DNA of 41,937 bases from CAZVRZ01 sp964629965 (GTDB taxonomy: Bacteria > Chloroflexota > Anaerolineae > Anaerolineales > UBA4823), in the NCBI GenBank assembly GCA_964629965.1, contig CAZVRZ010000029.1, forward strand, positions 1-41,937. The letters run 5' to 3'. The position numbers and the translations under genes were made by a program. The notes below the pieces were generated by a model. That model was not told where the DNA came from and made no database searches. It worked only from the letters and a program-made list of their open reading frames with translations. Each line of letters opens with the position of its first letter. Positions within the stretch are counted from its first letter, which is position 1. Positions 21,863 through 31,078 of this stretch are shown piece by piece.

Positions 21863-23653
21863 GTGGATACCCAAGTGCGTAGGATATTTCGTGTCGGTTT
21901 CGGATTGGCGTTCGGATTCTTCCTGGCGGGGTTATCCATTGGGATCGCCCGGCAGCAGGCCGCGCTGGCTGCCGGCGCCGGCCTTGACAGGTATGTGGAT
22001 GCTTTGGGAGTGTGCGGCCACAAGCAGCCTTGTTATACCCACCCGCAATATGCTGTCAATGCTGCCAATGATGGCGATATCATCAAGATCGCTGACTTTA
22101 CCTTTACACAAACATTTCAGTATGGTGGACACGAACAGATCGTTTATATTTCGAAGACGTTAACCTTGATGGGGGGCTATAGCCAAGATTTCACCGAGCC
22201 GTCCTCCTACATGTATAAACCTAATCTAATGCCTCCCGCCGGGGCGCGCGCGATCTATATTGATCATAATGCCAGTGTTACGCTGCGCTACATTTACTTT
22301 TACGGCGCCGATGGCCCGGCAGGCGCGGTGCTGTATGCCGACCATGCGAACCTGACGGTAAAAGAGAGCTATTTTGTGAGCAACAAAGGCGTGTCTTGCT
22401 CCGTGCTCTGGTTGAATGACGGGGTGCTGCGAGTTGAAGCAAGCGAATTCTTTCGCAACTCTTCCTCCAATAATAACGCGGCAATCTGCGCCACCCGGGC
22501 GGCCGCAGGCAGCCTGATCAGCCAGGTTCAAATTGTTGAAAATATTGCTGGCAGAAGTACGGGGATGGATTTTTCTGACTCATCCATCACCATCGAACGC
22601 TCGTTCATCAAAGAAAACAGCGCTCTCACCGGTACTGTAGGCGGCGTTTCTGTGCAGGGCGGGGTTTACACCCTCACCAACAATGTTTTCATCCGCAATT
22701 ATGCTGCCGGTGGAAGCCCTGTCATGTCTGCCGAGAATGCTGCCGTGACCATGCTGCATAATACCATCAATGGTGATTACGGCCCCGGCGCTTTGATCGG
22801 GCTGTCTTCGGGCAGCAAGTTCTTGCTGCGCAACAGCATCCTGCTCGACTATGATGTTGCCCTGGCGGTGCATGACAGCCACCTGAGCGCCGACCACAAC
22901 CTCTTTTATGTCTTCACCGGCAATCCGGTGACCCAGAGCGGTTCCAGCGTGATCACGCTGACCGAAGTGTATACGGAAGATCCCGGCCTGGCCATACCAA
23001 GCGGCTTCATGTTGATGCCCGATTCGTTTGCCGAGGGCAAGGCGGCAGATGCGGGCCTGGGGATCGATTTCCAGGGCGCACTGCGTCCTACCGGCAGCGG
23101 CCCCGACCTGGGAGCGATCGAGGCGCCCTTGCCCTATGTGGCGGAGGCCGATCAGGCCAATTCTGCCATCTTTGCCGATCCGTTGGGTTTGACCACCACG
23201 GTTGAGATTCCTGCCGGAGCCATCTTGAACGATATGCAATTCTTGTACACTCCTCTGGATGAGCCTGGCGAGGGTTTCACGCGCACCTTTGGATATGGAG
23301 GCAGGGCCTTCGTTTTCTCGCCGGGCGATCTGGTGTTGCCAGGAGCGAAGCCGGTCTACCTGCCATTGATCAAAAGCGCAGGGCCTGCCCTGGGCGCCCT
23401 GGCGGCCCCTGCCCGGCCGCAAAGCTACATATTCCAGCAGCCGATCCTGGTCACGCTGGATTACCTGGAAGAAGACCTGGACGGATTGGCCGAGAGCGAT
23501 CTGCTGTTGTTTTACTTTGATGAGCAAATGAAGCAGTGGCTGGACGTGGCCGAGTCCTGTAGACCTGTCTCAACGTATGCTCGTGACCTGGAAGCCAATC
23601 GCTTGAGCATCGAAATTTGCCACCTGAGCCGCTTTGGCATGGGCGGACATTAG
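21863..23653 (+). CDS. secreted right-handed beta-helix protein (choice-of-anchor Q type)
   Basis: A 596-residue exported protein. Residues 1-37 are a signal peptide (RRIFR, then a hydrophobic core ending near AALAAG). From about 65 to 400, recurring short strands (AIYIDHNASVTLRYIYFYGADG, LTVKESYFVSN, LRVEASEFFRNS, YTLTNNVFIRNYAAG) form the pectate-lyase-like parallel beta-helix fold. SGPDLGAIEA near 420 is the choice-of-anchor Q signature. The C-terminal 170 residues look like a separate beta domain. No catalytic residues recognised; adhesion or glycan binding is possible. The start is GTG at 21863, five bases after GGAGG; an upstream TTG in the same frame lacks a site. It follows the SARP regulator by 81 bp. 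Confidence 0.8.
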   Translation: MDTQVRRIFRVGFGLAFGFFLAGLSIGIARQQAALAAGAGLDRYVDALGVCGHKQPCYTHPQYAVNAANDGDIIKIADFTFTQTFQYGGHEQIVYISKTLTLMGGYSQDFTEPSSYMYKPNLMPPAGARAIYIDHNASVTLRYIYFYGADGPAGAVLYADHANLTVKESYFVSNKGVSCSVLWLNDGVLRVEASEFFRNSSSNNNAAICATRAAAGSLISQVQIVENIAGRSTGMDFSDSSITIERSFIKENSALTGTVGGVSVQGGVYTLTNNVFIRNYAAGGSPVMSAENAAVTMLHNTINGDYGPGALIGLSSGSKFLLRNSILLDYDVALAVHDSHLSADHNLFYVFTGNPVTQSGSSVITLTEVYTEDPGLAIPSGFMLMPDSFAEGKAADAGLGIDFQGALRPTGSGPDLGAIEAPLPYVAEADQANSAIFADPLGLTTTVEIPAGAILNDMQFLYTPLDEPGEGFTRTFGYGGRAFVFSPGDLVLPGAKPVYLPLIKSAGPALGALAAPARPQSYIFQQPILVTLDYLEEDLDGLAESDLLLFYFDEQMKQWLDVAESCRPVSTYARDLEANRLSIEICHLSRFGMGGH

Positions 23654-23743
23654 CCTGGACTGCGGCCGGTCGCGGCCTGGAAATTCAACCCCACCTGATC
23701 CGCTGCGCCCTGTTACAATAGGGAGGGCCGCAGTTCTGCAGGC
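23653..23743 (+). repeat. long imperfect inverted repeat between two genes
   Basis: GCCTGGACTGCGGCC (23653-23667) pairs with 23726-23743 apart from three unpaired bases in the right arm, enclosing 58 bp. A T-rich stretch follows (23744-23755). It may form a large stem-loop that terminates the beta-helix gene, but the loop is long. Confidence 0.4.
23711..23719 (+). promoter_or_regulatory. extended -10 promoter of the MFS gene
   Basis: TGT-TACAAT (hexamer 23714-23719) with no clear -35. The predicted start, near 23726, would lie at the first base of the right arm of the inverted repeat described above. Confidence 0.4.
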
Positions 23744-23772
23744 TATTATTTTATTGTGAAACGAGACAAAAC

Positions 23773-24966
23773 ATGACCGACTCTGCCAAGATCCGCAACA
23801 CCGTTGGGTATTACCTGCTTTTCATCTGCCTGGGTTTCGGGATGGGCATCACCGGCCCGGCCCTGCCTTCGCTGACCAGCCAGACCAGCAGCACCCTGGG
23901 CGGCATCGGCGCCATCTTCCTGGCCGGCGCAATTGGTTTCACCTTCGGTACGTTGATCGGCGGCTGGATTTTCGACCGCCTGCGCGCCGGGCATAGGATC
24001 CTGGCGATATGCCAGTTGATCGGCGCCGGGATGCTAGCGGTCATTCCGCTGGCGGGCAGCTTGCCGGTTTTGCTGCTGATCTTTTTTATCAATGGCCTTC
24101 CCAATGGCATAATCAACACCGGCACAAATACTTTGCTGATGTGGACGCATGACGAAAAATCCGGGCCTTTCATTAACGGCCTGCACTTTTGCTTTGGCCT
24201 GGGCGCCTTCCTGGCTCCGACCATTTACGCTCAAATCCTGAACATCGGCGGCGCTTACCGGCAAACCTATTGGCTCCTGGCGGGCATCGCTGCCCTGATT
24301 GCGCTGTATATGCTTTTCCTGTCGGGCAGTCCCGGGCATCCTCGTAAGCAGGATGAAACAGCCAATGGACGGACAGACCTGCTGAAATATTTGCCGATCG
24401 TTATCACGGCCATGTTTTTTCTATTTTTCTATGTCAGCTCCGAGTTAACCTTTGGCAACTGGATATACACCTATGCCCTGACGCTCAACCTGACCGGCGC
24501 CGCCCAGGCTGCTTATCTCACTTCTGGCTTTTGGCTAGCTTTTACCATCGGGCGTTTGATTTCCATCCCGGCGGCGGCGCACTTTAAATCACAACAGATC
24601 TTGATCCTGGCGCTGACGGTTTGTATCCTGATCACTGCCCTGGTGATGGCGATCCCCAATTCGCTCACCGTGTTGTGGGCCGGCGCCATTGGCCTGGGCT
24701 TTTTCATGGCCCCGGTCTGGCCGACGGGCTACAACCTGGCCGGCCAATCTGTCCGGCTGACCGCGGCGGTCAGCAGCATCATCCTACTTGGCGACAGCCT
24801 GGGCGGCATGATCCTGCCTTCGCTGACGGGGAAAGTGGTGGAGCTCTTCGGCGCGCCGATGATGCCCCGGCTGGTGTTTGCCAGCCTGGTGATGAACATG
24901 ATTGCGCTGCTGGTACTGCTGCGTTTGCGAGGATCGGCAGCGGCAAAAGCAGCCGCAGCGGATTGA
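23773..24966 (+). CDS. major facilitator superfamily transporter
   Basis: A 397-residue carrier with about 12 membrane helices. The motif-A region between helices 2 and 3 reads GGWIFDRLRAGHR (near 62-74), the usual MFS G-x-x-x-D-R-x-R-R pattern. The N-half contains GPALPSLTSQTSSTLGGIGAIFLAGAIGF, resembling the FucP/MFS sugar-type or Mfsd4-like branch. Substrate unknown; a sugar or metabolite symport or efflux role is inferred. Only a weak ribosome-binding site precedes the ATG. It is convergent with the mevalonate cluster, and a bidirectional terminator at 25030-25063 separates them. Confidence 0.85.
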   Translation: MTDSAKIRNTVGYYLLFICLGFGMGITGPALPSLTSQTSSTLGGIGAIFLAGAIGFTFGTLIGGWIFDRLRAGHRILAICQLIGAGMLAVIPLAGSLPVLLLIFFINGLPNGIINTGTNTLLMWTHDEKSGPFINGLHFCFGLGAFLAPTIYAQILNIGGAYRQTYWLLAGIAALIALYMLFLSGSPGHPRKQDETANGRTDLLKYLPIVITAMFFLFFYVSSELTFGNWIYTYALTLNLTGAAQAAYLTSGFWLAFTIGRLISIPAAAHFKSQQILILALTVCILITALVMAIPNSLTVLWAGAIGLGFFMAPVWPTGYNLAGQSVRLTAAVSSIILLGDSLGGMILPSLTGKVVELFGAPMMPRLVFASLVMNMIALLVLLRLRGSAAAKAAAAD

Positions 24967-25029
24967 ATGATTAAAAGCTGCGGCGCCCCCACGCTGTGTG
25001 AGGGTATGCCAAAGACGAGATGATGAATC

Positions 25030-25063
25030 AAAAAAGCGCTCCCTGGAGAAGGGAAGCGCTTTT
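25030..25063. terminator. bidirectional intrinsic terminator
   Basis: AAAAGCGCT pairs with AGCGCTTTT (9 bp) plus an inner CCCT/AGGG stem; A-runs on the left and T-runs on the right serve both strands. It lies between the convergent MFS gene and the mevalonate cluster. Confidence 0.85.
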
Positions 25064-25079
25064 GGATTGTCAGGCGTGA

Positions 25080-25487
25080 TTACCGCGATCCGGCCAGGAC
25101 CGGCCGGAACTTGTAGCCGTAAATTAAAACTCCTCTTTCGTCGCCGTCGCTGCGCAGGCGGCGGGTGACCATCTCAACCGGCATGCCGATCTGGACGGCT
25201 TCATCGCCCAGGTCGGTCAGTTGGGCGGTGACGATGGGGCCCTCTTCCAGCTTCACCAGCGCCACGGTGTAGGGCGTGTAAGGCTCGTACCCAGCGGGGG
25301 CATCGTAGATGGTGGTGTGGGAATATACCTCGCCGCGTCCGCTGAAGGCAAACTCGGTCTTCGCGTCTTTGCCGCATTCCGGGCAAATATCACGCGGCGG
25401 GAACAATTTGGCGTCGCAGTGCGGGCAGACTTCGCCAATTAAGCTGTATCGTTGTTTTCGGATGCGCCAGTGTCGAGGAATTTCCAT
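25080..25487 (-). CDS. DUF35 zinc-ribbon/OB-fold protein
   Basis: A 135-residue DUF35 (OB-fold acyl-CoA-associated) protein. The N-terminus holds a rubredoxin-like zinc ribbon, CPHC-x9-11-CPEC (about residues 21-38). The OB-fold follows, with the typical SHTTIYDAPAGYEPYTPYTVALVKLEEG block. In archaea DUF35 proteins bridge acetoacetyl-CoA thiolase and HMG-CoA synthase so acetoacetyl-CoA is passed directly; in actinobacteria they partner thiolase-like aldolases. It lies 85 bp after the thiolase-like gene. GGAGAG upstream fixes the start. It very probably forms a complex with the two upstream proteins. Confidence 0.9.
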   Translation of the reverse strand: MEIPRHWRIRKQRYSLIGEVCPHCDAKLFPPRDICPECGKDAKTEFAFSGRGEVYSHTTIYDAPAGYEPYTPYTVALVKLEEGPIVTAQLTDLGDEAVQIGMPVEMVTRRLRSDGDERGVLIYGYKFRPVLAGSR

Positions 25488-25572
25488 GGATTTATCTCTC
25501 CTTCAGATCTTTTGAGATCACAATCTATGCCAGTATAGCGTTTTGTCACTGTCAAGAACTATCAGAAATCGT

Positions 25573-26745
25573 TTAACCCTCAGATGCGGGCATAACTTCC
25601 AATACGTGAGCCACGGCGGTAGCCGCCGGCCCTCCTAGGCATTGGATCAAGGCGCGTTCGGCGCCTTTGACCTGGTTCGATCCGGCTTCGCCGCGCAGTT
25701 GCAGCGCGGCTTCCACTGCCTGGTAAACCCCAGTCGCCCCGCCCGGGTTGCCGCGCGCCTTCAGGCCGCCAAAGGTCGAGAGCGGCAGGAAGCCCTGCAG
25801 GCCGATCTTGCCATCTTGCGCCAGTTTCCAGCCCTGGCCGCGCTCGGTGAAGCCGGCTGCCTCCAGGGTCAGGGCGGCATAGAGCGAATAGGCATCGTAG
25901 AGCTCAAACAGATCCACTTCTCCCGCCCGGATGCCGGCCCGCCGGCAGGCCTGGTCGATCGAGACGCGCACTGCGTCGAACGCAAGCGGATCGGGCCGGT
26001 CGTGCAGCGCCAGTCGGTCGTTGGCCATGCCCGAGCCGCTGATCCGCACCCGACGGTGGGGCAGGTCTTTGGGCAGCAGGTCGGCGCGCGTCAAGATCAG
26101 CGCGGCCGCTCCGTCGGCAACCGGGGCGATATCGTACAGGTTGAGCGGGTCGGCGGTGATGCCGGCGTTTTCGTAAGTTTCGGCGCTGATCGCGCTGCGG
26201 AACATGGCTTTAGGATTCAATGCCCCATTGGCATGGGCGTTGATCGGAAAGCCGCCGAAGGCGCGGCGCGGGGCGCGATACTCATACAGGTAGCGCTGCA
26301 TCAGCAGGGCCGCCTGGGAATTGGGCGTCAGGCCATGGATGGCCTCGAAATCGCTGTCGAGGCCGGTTTGCAGGGCAGCCTCTACCTGCGGGCCAACCAT
26401 ATCGGTCAGCTTCTCCATACCCAACACCAGAGCCACGTTCACCTGGCCGGAAGCGATCGCCATGTATCCCAGGCGCAGCGCCGCCCCGCCCGATGCGCCG
26501 CCGGCTTCTACTGTGCAGGCTTCTGCGCCGGTCAGGCCGGTGCAATCGGTCGCCAGGGCGCCCACGTGCGCCTGGCTGGAGATGATCGAGGCGAGCATGT
26601 TACCCACGTACACGGCTTCCGGCATTAGCTGGCCTGCATCCTGGCGGGCTTCTTTGACCGCCAGGTAAGCCAGTTCACGTAAAGAAATATCCCAGTGTTC
26701 TCCCACCGGGGTCATACCTACCCCGGCAATCAGTACATCTGTCAT
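25573..26745 (-). CDS. archaeal-type thiolase-like protein lacking catalytic residues
   Basis: A 390-residue thiolase-fold protein of the type paired with HMG-CoA synthase and DUF35 in archaea. MTDVLIAGVGMTPVGEHWD starts the N-terminal half and FGGLKARGNPGGATGVYQ lies in the C-terminal half. The recalled archaeal pattern VEAACASGG reads VEAGGASGG (residues 79-87), so Gly83 (codon 26499-26497) replaces the nucleophilic Cys. GHPxGATG reads GNPGGATG, giving Asn333 in place of the catalytic His. HDAF reads YDAY, giving Tyr283. The gene is intact and well placed: GAGGAT upstream, 12 bp after HMG-CoA synthase. It may be a structural partner, or have other chemistry such as the aldolase activity of Ltp2-type homologues, which carry a YD motif. 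Acetoacetyl-CoA would then need another thiolase. Confidence 0.8.
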   Translation of the reverse strand: MTDVLIAGVGMTPVGEHWDISLRELAYLAVKEARQDAGQLMPEAVYVGNMLASIISSQAHVGALATDCTGLTGAEACTVEAGGASGGAALRLGYMAIASGQVNVALVLGMEKLTDMVGPQVEAALQTGLDSDFEAIHGLTPNSQAALLMQRYLYEYRAPRRAFGGFPINAHANGALNPKAMFRSAISAETYENAGITADPLNLYDIAPVADGAAALILTRADLLPKDLPHRRVRISGSGMANDRLALHDRPDPLAFDAVRVSIDQACRRAGIRAGEVDLFELYDAYSLYAALTLEAAGFTERGQGWKLAQDGKIGLQGFLPLSTFGGLKARGNPGGATGVYQAVEAALQLRGEAGSNQVKGAERALIQCLGGPAATAVAHVLEVMPASEG

Positions 26746-26757
26746 AGCATATCCTCG

Positions 26758-27834
26758 TTATTTCATGGCCAGTTTGCCGCGCAGGCGTACATAGGCACCG
26801 TAATCGATCTCGCTCCGGCGGGCAATGTAGTCGCTGGTGAGCGGCGCTCGCTGGCGGCGTTCCTGGATGGCTGCGGTCACTCGAATGGCGAAGGCATCGG
26901 AGCCGGCTCCCGAGCCGAACGAAACCATCAGGATGTTGTCGCCTGGCTCGGCCAAGTCCAACGTGGCCGTCAGGCCGATCAGAGCGGCGCCCGCATAGGT
27001 GTTTCCGATCACCGGCACGAGCAGCCCGGGCGCAATTTGTTCTTTCTTGAAGCCCAACTGTCCGGCTACGCGCTGCGGGAACTTGGGGTTGGGCTGGTGG
27101 AAGACGGCGTATTTATAATCCGCCGCGCTGGTCCCGGTGGCTTCCATCAACGCTTTGGCAGCCGAAGTGATGTGTTTAAAATAGGCCGGTTCTCCCGTAA
27201 AGCGCTGTCCATGTTCGGGGTAGCGCTGGTATTCGCGCCGCCAAAAATCAGGCGTATCGGTAACGTAGGAGTAGGAGCCTAAGATCTCTGCCAGGGATTC
27301 CTCGGCAGGGCCCAGGATGTAGGCGCCTCCCCCCGCACCGGCCGTATATTCCAGCGCATCGCCCGGGCGTCCCTGGGCGGTGTCCATGCCGATCGCCAAT
27401 GCGTAGCGCGCCATGCCGGAGCCGACCATGGCCATGGCGGCTACCATGGCCTCGGTGCCGGCCTTGCAGGCGAATTCCCAGTCGGCGGCCTGTGTGTGCG
27501 GCGTGGCCCCAATGGCCTCCGCCACCAGCGTCGAAGATGGTTTGACGGCATAGGGGTGCGATTCGGAGCCGACCCACACGGCGCGCAGTTTGCTGGCGGC
27601 AATGCCCGCCCGCGCCAGTGCATTGCGTGCCGCCTCGATGGACATGGTCACCACGTCTTCATCCAGGCCGGGCACTGACTTTTCTTTGACGGGTGAACCG
27701 CCTTCGCCCTGCGTCCAGATGCGGGCGACCTCTTTGCCCGGCAGCCGGTAGCGCGGCACGTAAGCGCCATAGCCCACGATCCCAACCGGGCGATCTGGTT
27801 TCAAAAGGAGGTTTTCGGTAGGTTTTTGGGTCAT
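26758..27834 (-). CDS. hydroxymethylglutaryl-CoA synthase, archaeal type
   Basis: A 358-residue HMG-CoA synthase that condenses acetyl-CoA with acetoacetyl-CoA. The catalytic residues are present: Glu91 (WVGSESHPYAVKP), Cys123 (EFACKAGTEA) and His246 (AVFHQPNPKFP). N-terminal GIVGYGAYVPRYRLP and the short length are those of the archaeal/thiolase-associated branch rather than the staphylococcal branch. The start at 27834 has AGGA six bases upstream; the longer frame to 27864 would overlap the HMG-CoA reductase gene. It is second of four genes running from HMG-CoA reductase to DUF35, the upper mevalonate pathway. Confidence 0.92.
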   Translation of the reverse strand: MTQKPTENLLLKPDRPVGIVGYGAYVPRYRLPGKEVARIWTQGEGGSPVKEKSVPGLDEDVVTMSIEAARNALARAGIAASKLRAVWVGSESHPYAVKPSSTLVAEAIGATPHTQAADWEFACKAGTEAMVAAMAMVGSGMARYALAIGMDTAQGRPGDALEYTAGAGGGAYILGPAEESLAEILGSYSYVTDTPDFWRREYQRYPEHGQRFTGEPAYFKHITSAAKALMEATGTSAADYKYAVFHQPNPKFPQRVAGQLGFKKEQIAPGLLVPVIGNTYAGAALIGLTATLDLAEPGDNILMVSFGSGAGSDAFAIRVTAAIQERRQRAPLTSDYIARRSEIDYGAYVRLRGKLAMK

Positions 27835-27847
27835 AGTTTTTCCTGTT

Positions 27848-29158
<1,311 letters not shown>

Positions 29159-29166
29159 GTACGATC

Positions 29167-29239
29167 CTTAACAGGTCTTGATAACCAGTTTGACTATATC
29201 TGTTAAGTGCTGGCAAAAGCTATCAGATTTATCGATAGC
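29167..29239. promoter_or_regulatory. two dyads in the mevalonate/kinase divergent region
   Basis: CTTAACAG (29167-29174) and CTGTTAAG (29200-29207) are perfect arms 25 bp apart; a second dyad pairs GCTATC with GATAGC (29219-29239, nine-base loop). A TATAGT on the minus strand (29198-29193) lies within the first dyad and could be the -10 of the mevalonate cluster. Proposed from symmetry only. Confidence 0.35.
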
Positions 29240-29331
29240 AAATCGCACAAAGTATTTCGGACGAATTCACGGCCAAGATAGCGGTTTGGGTAAGCGACCG
29301 GCCGGTTTTCCGTATCCTTTCTGCTTATTTT

Positions 29332-29360
29332 TTGGGCCAATCACATCAATCCTACATAAT
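29332..29360 (+). promoter_or_regulatory. putative promoter of the histidine kinase gene
   Basis: TTGGGC (29332-29337) and CATAAT (29355-29360) spaced by 17 bp, 30 bp before the ATG at 29390. Confidence 0.4.
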
Positions 29361-29389
29361 TTGGTAAAATTGAACATGGTGAGGCGAAT

Positions 29390-31078
29390 ATGGCGGTTTT
29401 GACACGCGAGCAAATCGAGGCGCGCCTGGTGACACTTCACCGGGCCAGCCTCGAGTTAGTTGGTAATCTCTCTTTAGAAACGGTTTTAGAGCGCATTGTG
29501 CAGTTGGCGCGCCAGCAGGCTGGCGCCCGGTATGCTGCTTTGGGAGTCTTGAACGCGCAGGGAGAATTCGTGAAGTTCATCCCGGTGGGTATGCACCCGG
29601 ATGAGATCGCGCAAATGCCCCACCCGCCCCTGGGAAAAGGTTTGATCGGCGCTATTCGCCACGAGCGGCGCACACTGCGCGTGCCTGATATCAGCCAGGA
29701 TCCGCGCCGGGTGGGCTTTCCTGCCAAACACCCGCCCATGCGTTCTTTCTTAGGTGTGCCGATCTTATTGGGCGACCGTTTGCTCGGTCAGCTTTACCTG
29801 ACGGACAAGGAAGATTACCCGGAATTCACCTTGGATGACGAACAGGTCATCGAAACCCTGGCTGCGTATGCTGCCGTGGCGATCAACAATGCTCAGTTGT
29901 ACGAGGGTGTGATTGAACGCGACCGGGCTTTGAGCCAGCGCAACAAAGACCTGGCTCTGTTGAACGATCTGGCGACAGCCCTGGCAAACGCCCAGGATGT
30001 GGAGACGATCTTGGATCAGACCCTGGCGCGCGTGCTCAATTACCTCGAAATTGAGGCGGGTGAGATCTTTTTGAGGGATGAAGACAGCCCGGTGATGCGC
30101 CTGGCGCTTCATCGTGGTTTGCCGTCCGAATCGTTCTGGATGCAGGAGCGTTTCTTGCCCAACGAAGGCCCGGTTGGCATGGCCGCCCAGGGTGGGGCGT
30201 TGGTGGAGATCATGTTCCATCAATTTGATTATCGTCATCTTCGCCGGGTTGCTGCCGAGGTTGGCTTCCGCTGCGTGATGTGTATACCATTACCGGCCCG
30301 AGGCGAGGTGGTGGGTGTTCTGGTGACGGCCACGCGCCGGGAGCAAGGCCTGCAAGAGCGCGAGAAGAATCTACTTACCTCAATTGCTGCGTTGGCTGGA
30401 ATCGCCGTCGAGACCGCCCGCCTGAATCGCCAATCTCGCCGCCTGGCAGTGTTGGAGGAGCGCGATCGGATCGGCATGGATTTGCACGATGGCATCATCC
30501 AATCCATCTATGCGGTTGGCCTGGCACTGGATTATGCGCGTATCTCCCTGGATGAGGATCCCGGCGCAGCGCGATTAAAGATCGACCAGGCCATTGCCGG
30601 CCTGAATGCGGCTATCCGCGACATTCGCAACTATATCTTGGATTTACGCCCGCGGCATTTTAAGGATGAAGATTTGATGTCTGGCTTGCAGCGTTTGGTG
30701 GATGAGTTCCATGCCAATACCCTGTGTGAAATAACCCTGATTGGCCCGGATGACGGCCAGGTGAGCTTGCCGGCCTCGTCGGAGGGCGCCTTATTCCATA
30801 TTTGCCAGGAAGCCTTGGCCAACGTTGCCAAGCATGCCCGTGCCCGGCGCGCAAAAGTGCAGCTCTGGACTGCCCCGGAAAGAGTTCTGCTGGAGATTTC
30901 AGACGATGGGCGAGGTTTCGACCTGCGAAAAATGAGCGTGACGTTGGGACACGGCCTGTCCAATATGCACACCAGGGCCAGGAAGGTTGGCGGAGATGTT
31001 GAGATCACCTCCGATGTGGGCGGAGGAACGACTGTGTTAGCCTGGGTGCCTGCTCATGCCGATGACGAGAATCTCTAG
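29390..31078 (+). CDS. soluble GAF-GAF sensor histidine kinase (HisKA_3 type)
   Basis: A 562-residue cytosolic kinase of the NarX/DegS-like class. Two GAF domains span about 20-175 and 190-345 and would bind a small ligand or cofactor; GAF1 contains HPPLGKGLIGAIRHERRTLRVPDI and GAF2 has NEGPVGMAAQGG. The HisKA_3 dimerisation helix has phosphoacceptor H366 in IGMDLHDGIIQSIYAVGLAL. A HATPase domain (about 440-560) has the N-box ALANVAKHARARR, G1 DDGRGFD and a G-rich ending GHGLSNM. No membrane span or signal peptide. The expected NarL/LuxR response regulator is not adjacent, so the kinase is an orphan here. Its 3' end overlaps the SpoU gene by 23 bp. Confidence 0.93.
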   Translation: MAVLTREQIEARLVTLHRASLELVGNLSLETVLERIVQLARQQAGARYAALGVLNAQGEFVKFIPVGMHPDEIAQMPHPPLGKGLIGAIRHERRTLRVPDISQDPRRVGFPAKHPPMRSFLGVPILLGDRLLGQLYLTDKEDYPEFTLDDEQVIETLAAYAAVAINNAQLYEGVIERDRALSQRNKDLALLNDLATALANAQDVETILDQTLARVLNYLEIEAGEIFLRDEDSPVMRLALHRGLPSESFWMQERFLPNEGPVGMAAQGGALVEIMFHQFDYRHLRRVAAEVGFRCVMCIPLPARGEVVGVLVTATRREQGLQEREKNLLTSIAALAGIAVETARLNRQSRRLAVLEERDRIGMDLHDGIIQSIYAVGLALDYARISLDEDPGAARLKIDQAIAGLNAAIRDIRNYILDLRPRHFKDEDLMSGLQRLVDEFHANTLCEITLIGPDDGQVSLPASSEGALFHICQEALANVAKHARARRAKVQLWTAPERVLLEISDDGRGFDLRKMSVTLGHGLSNMHTRARKVGGDVEITSDVGGGTTVLAWVPAHADDENL

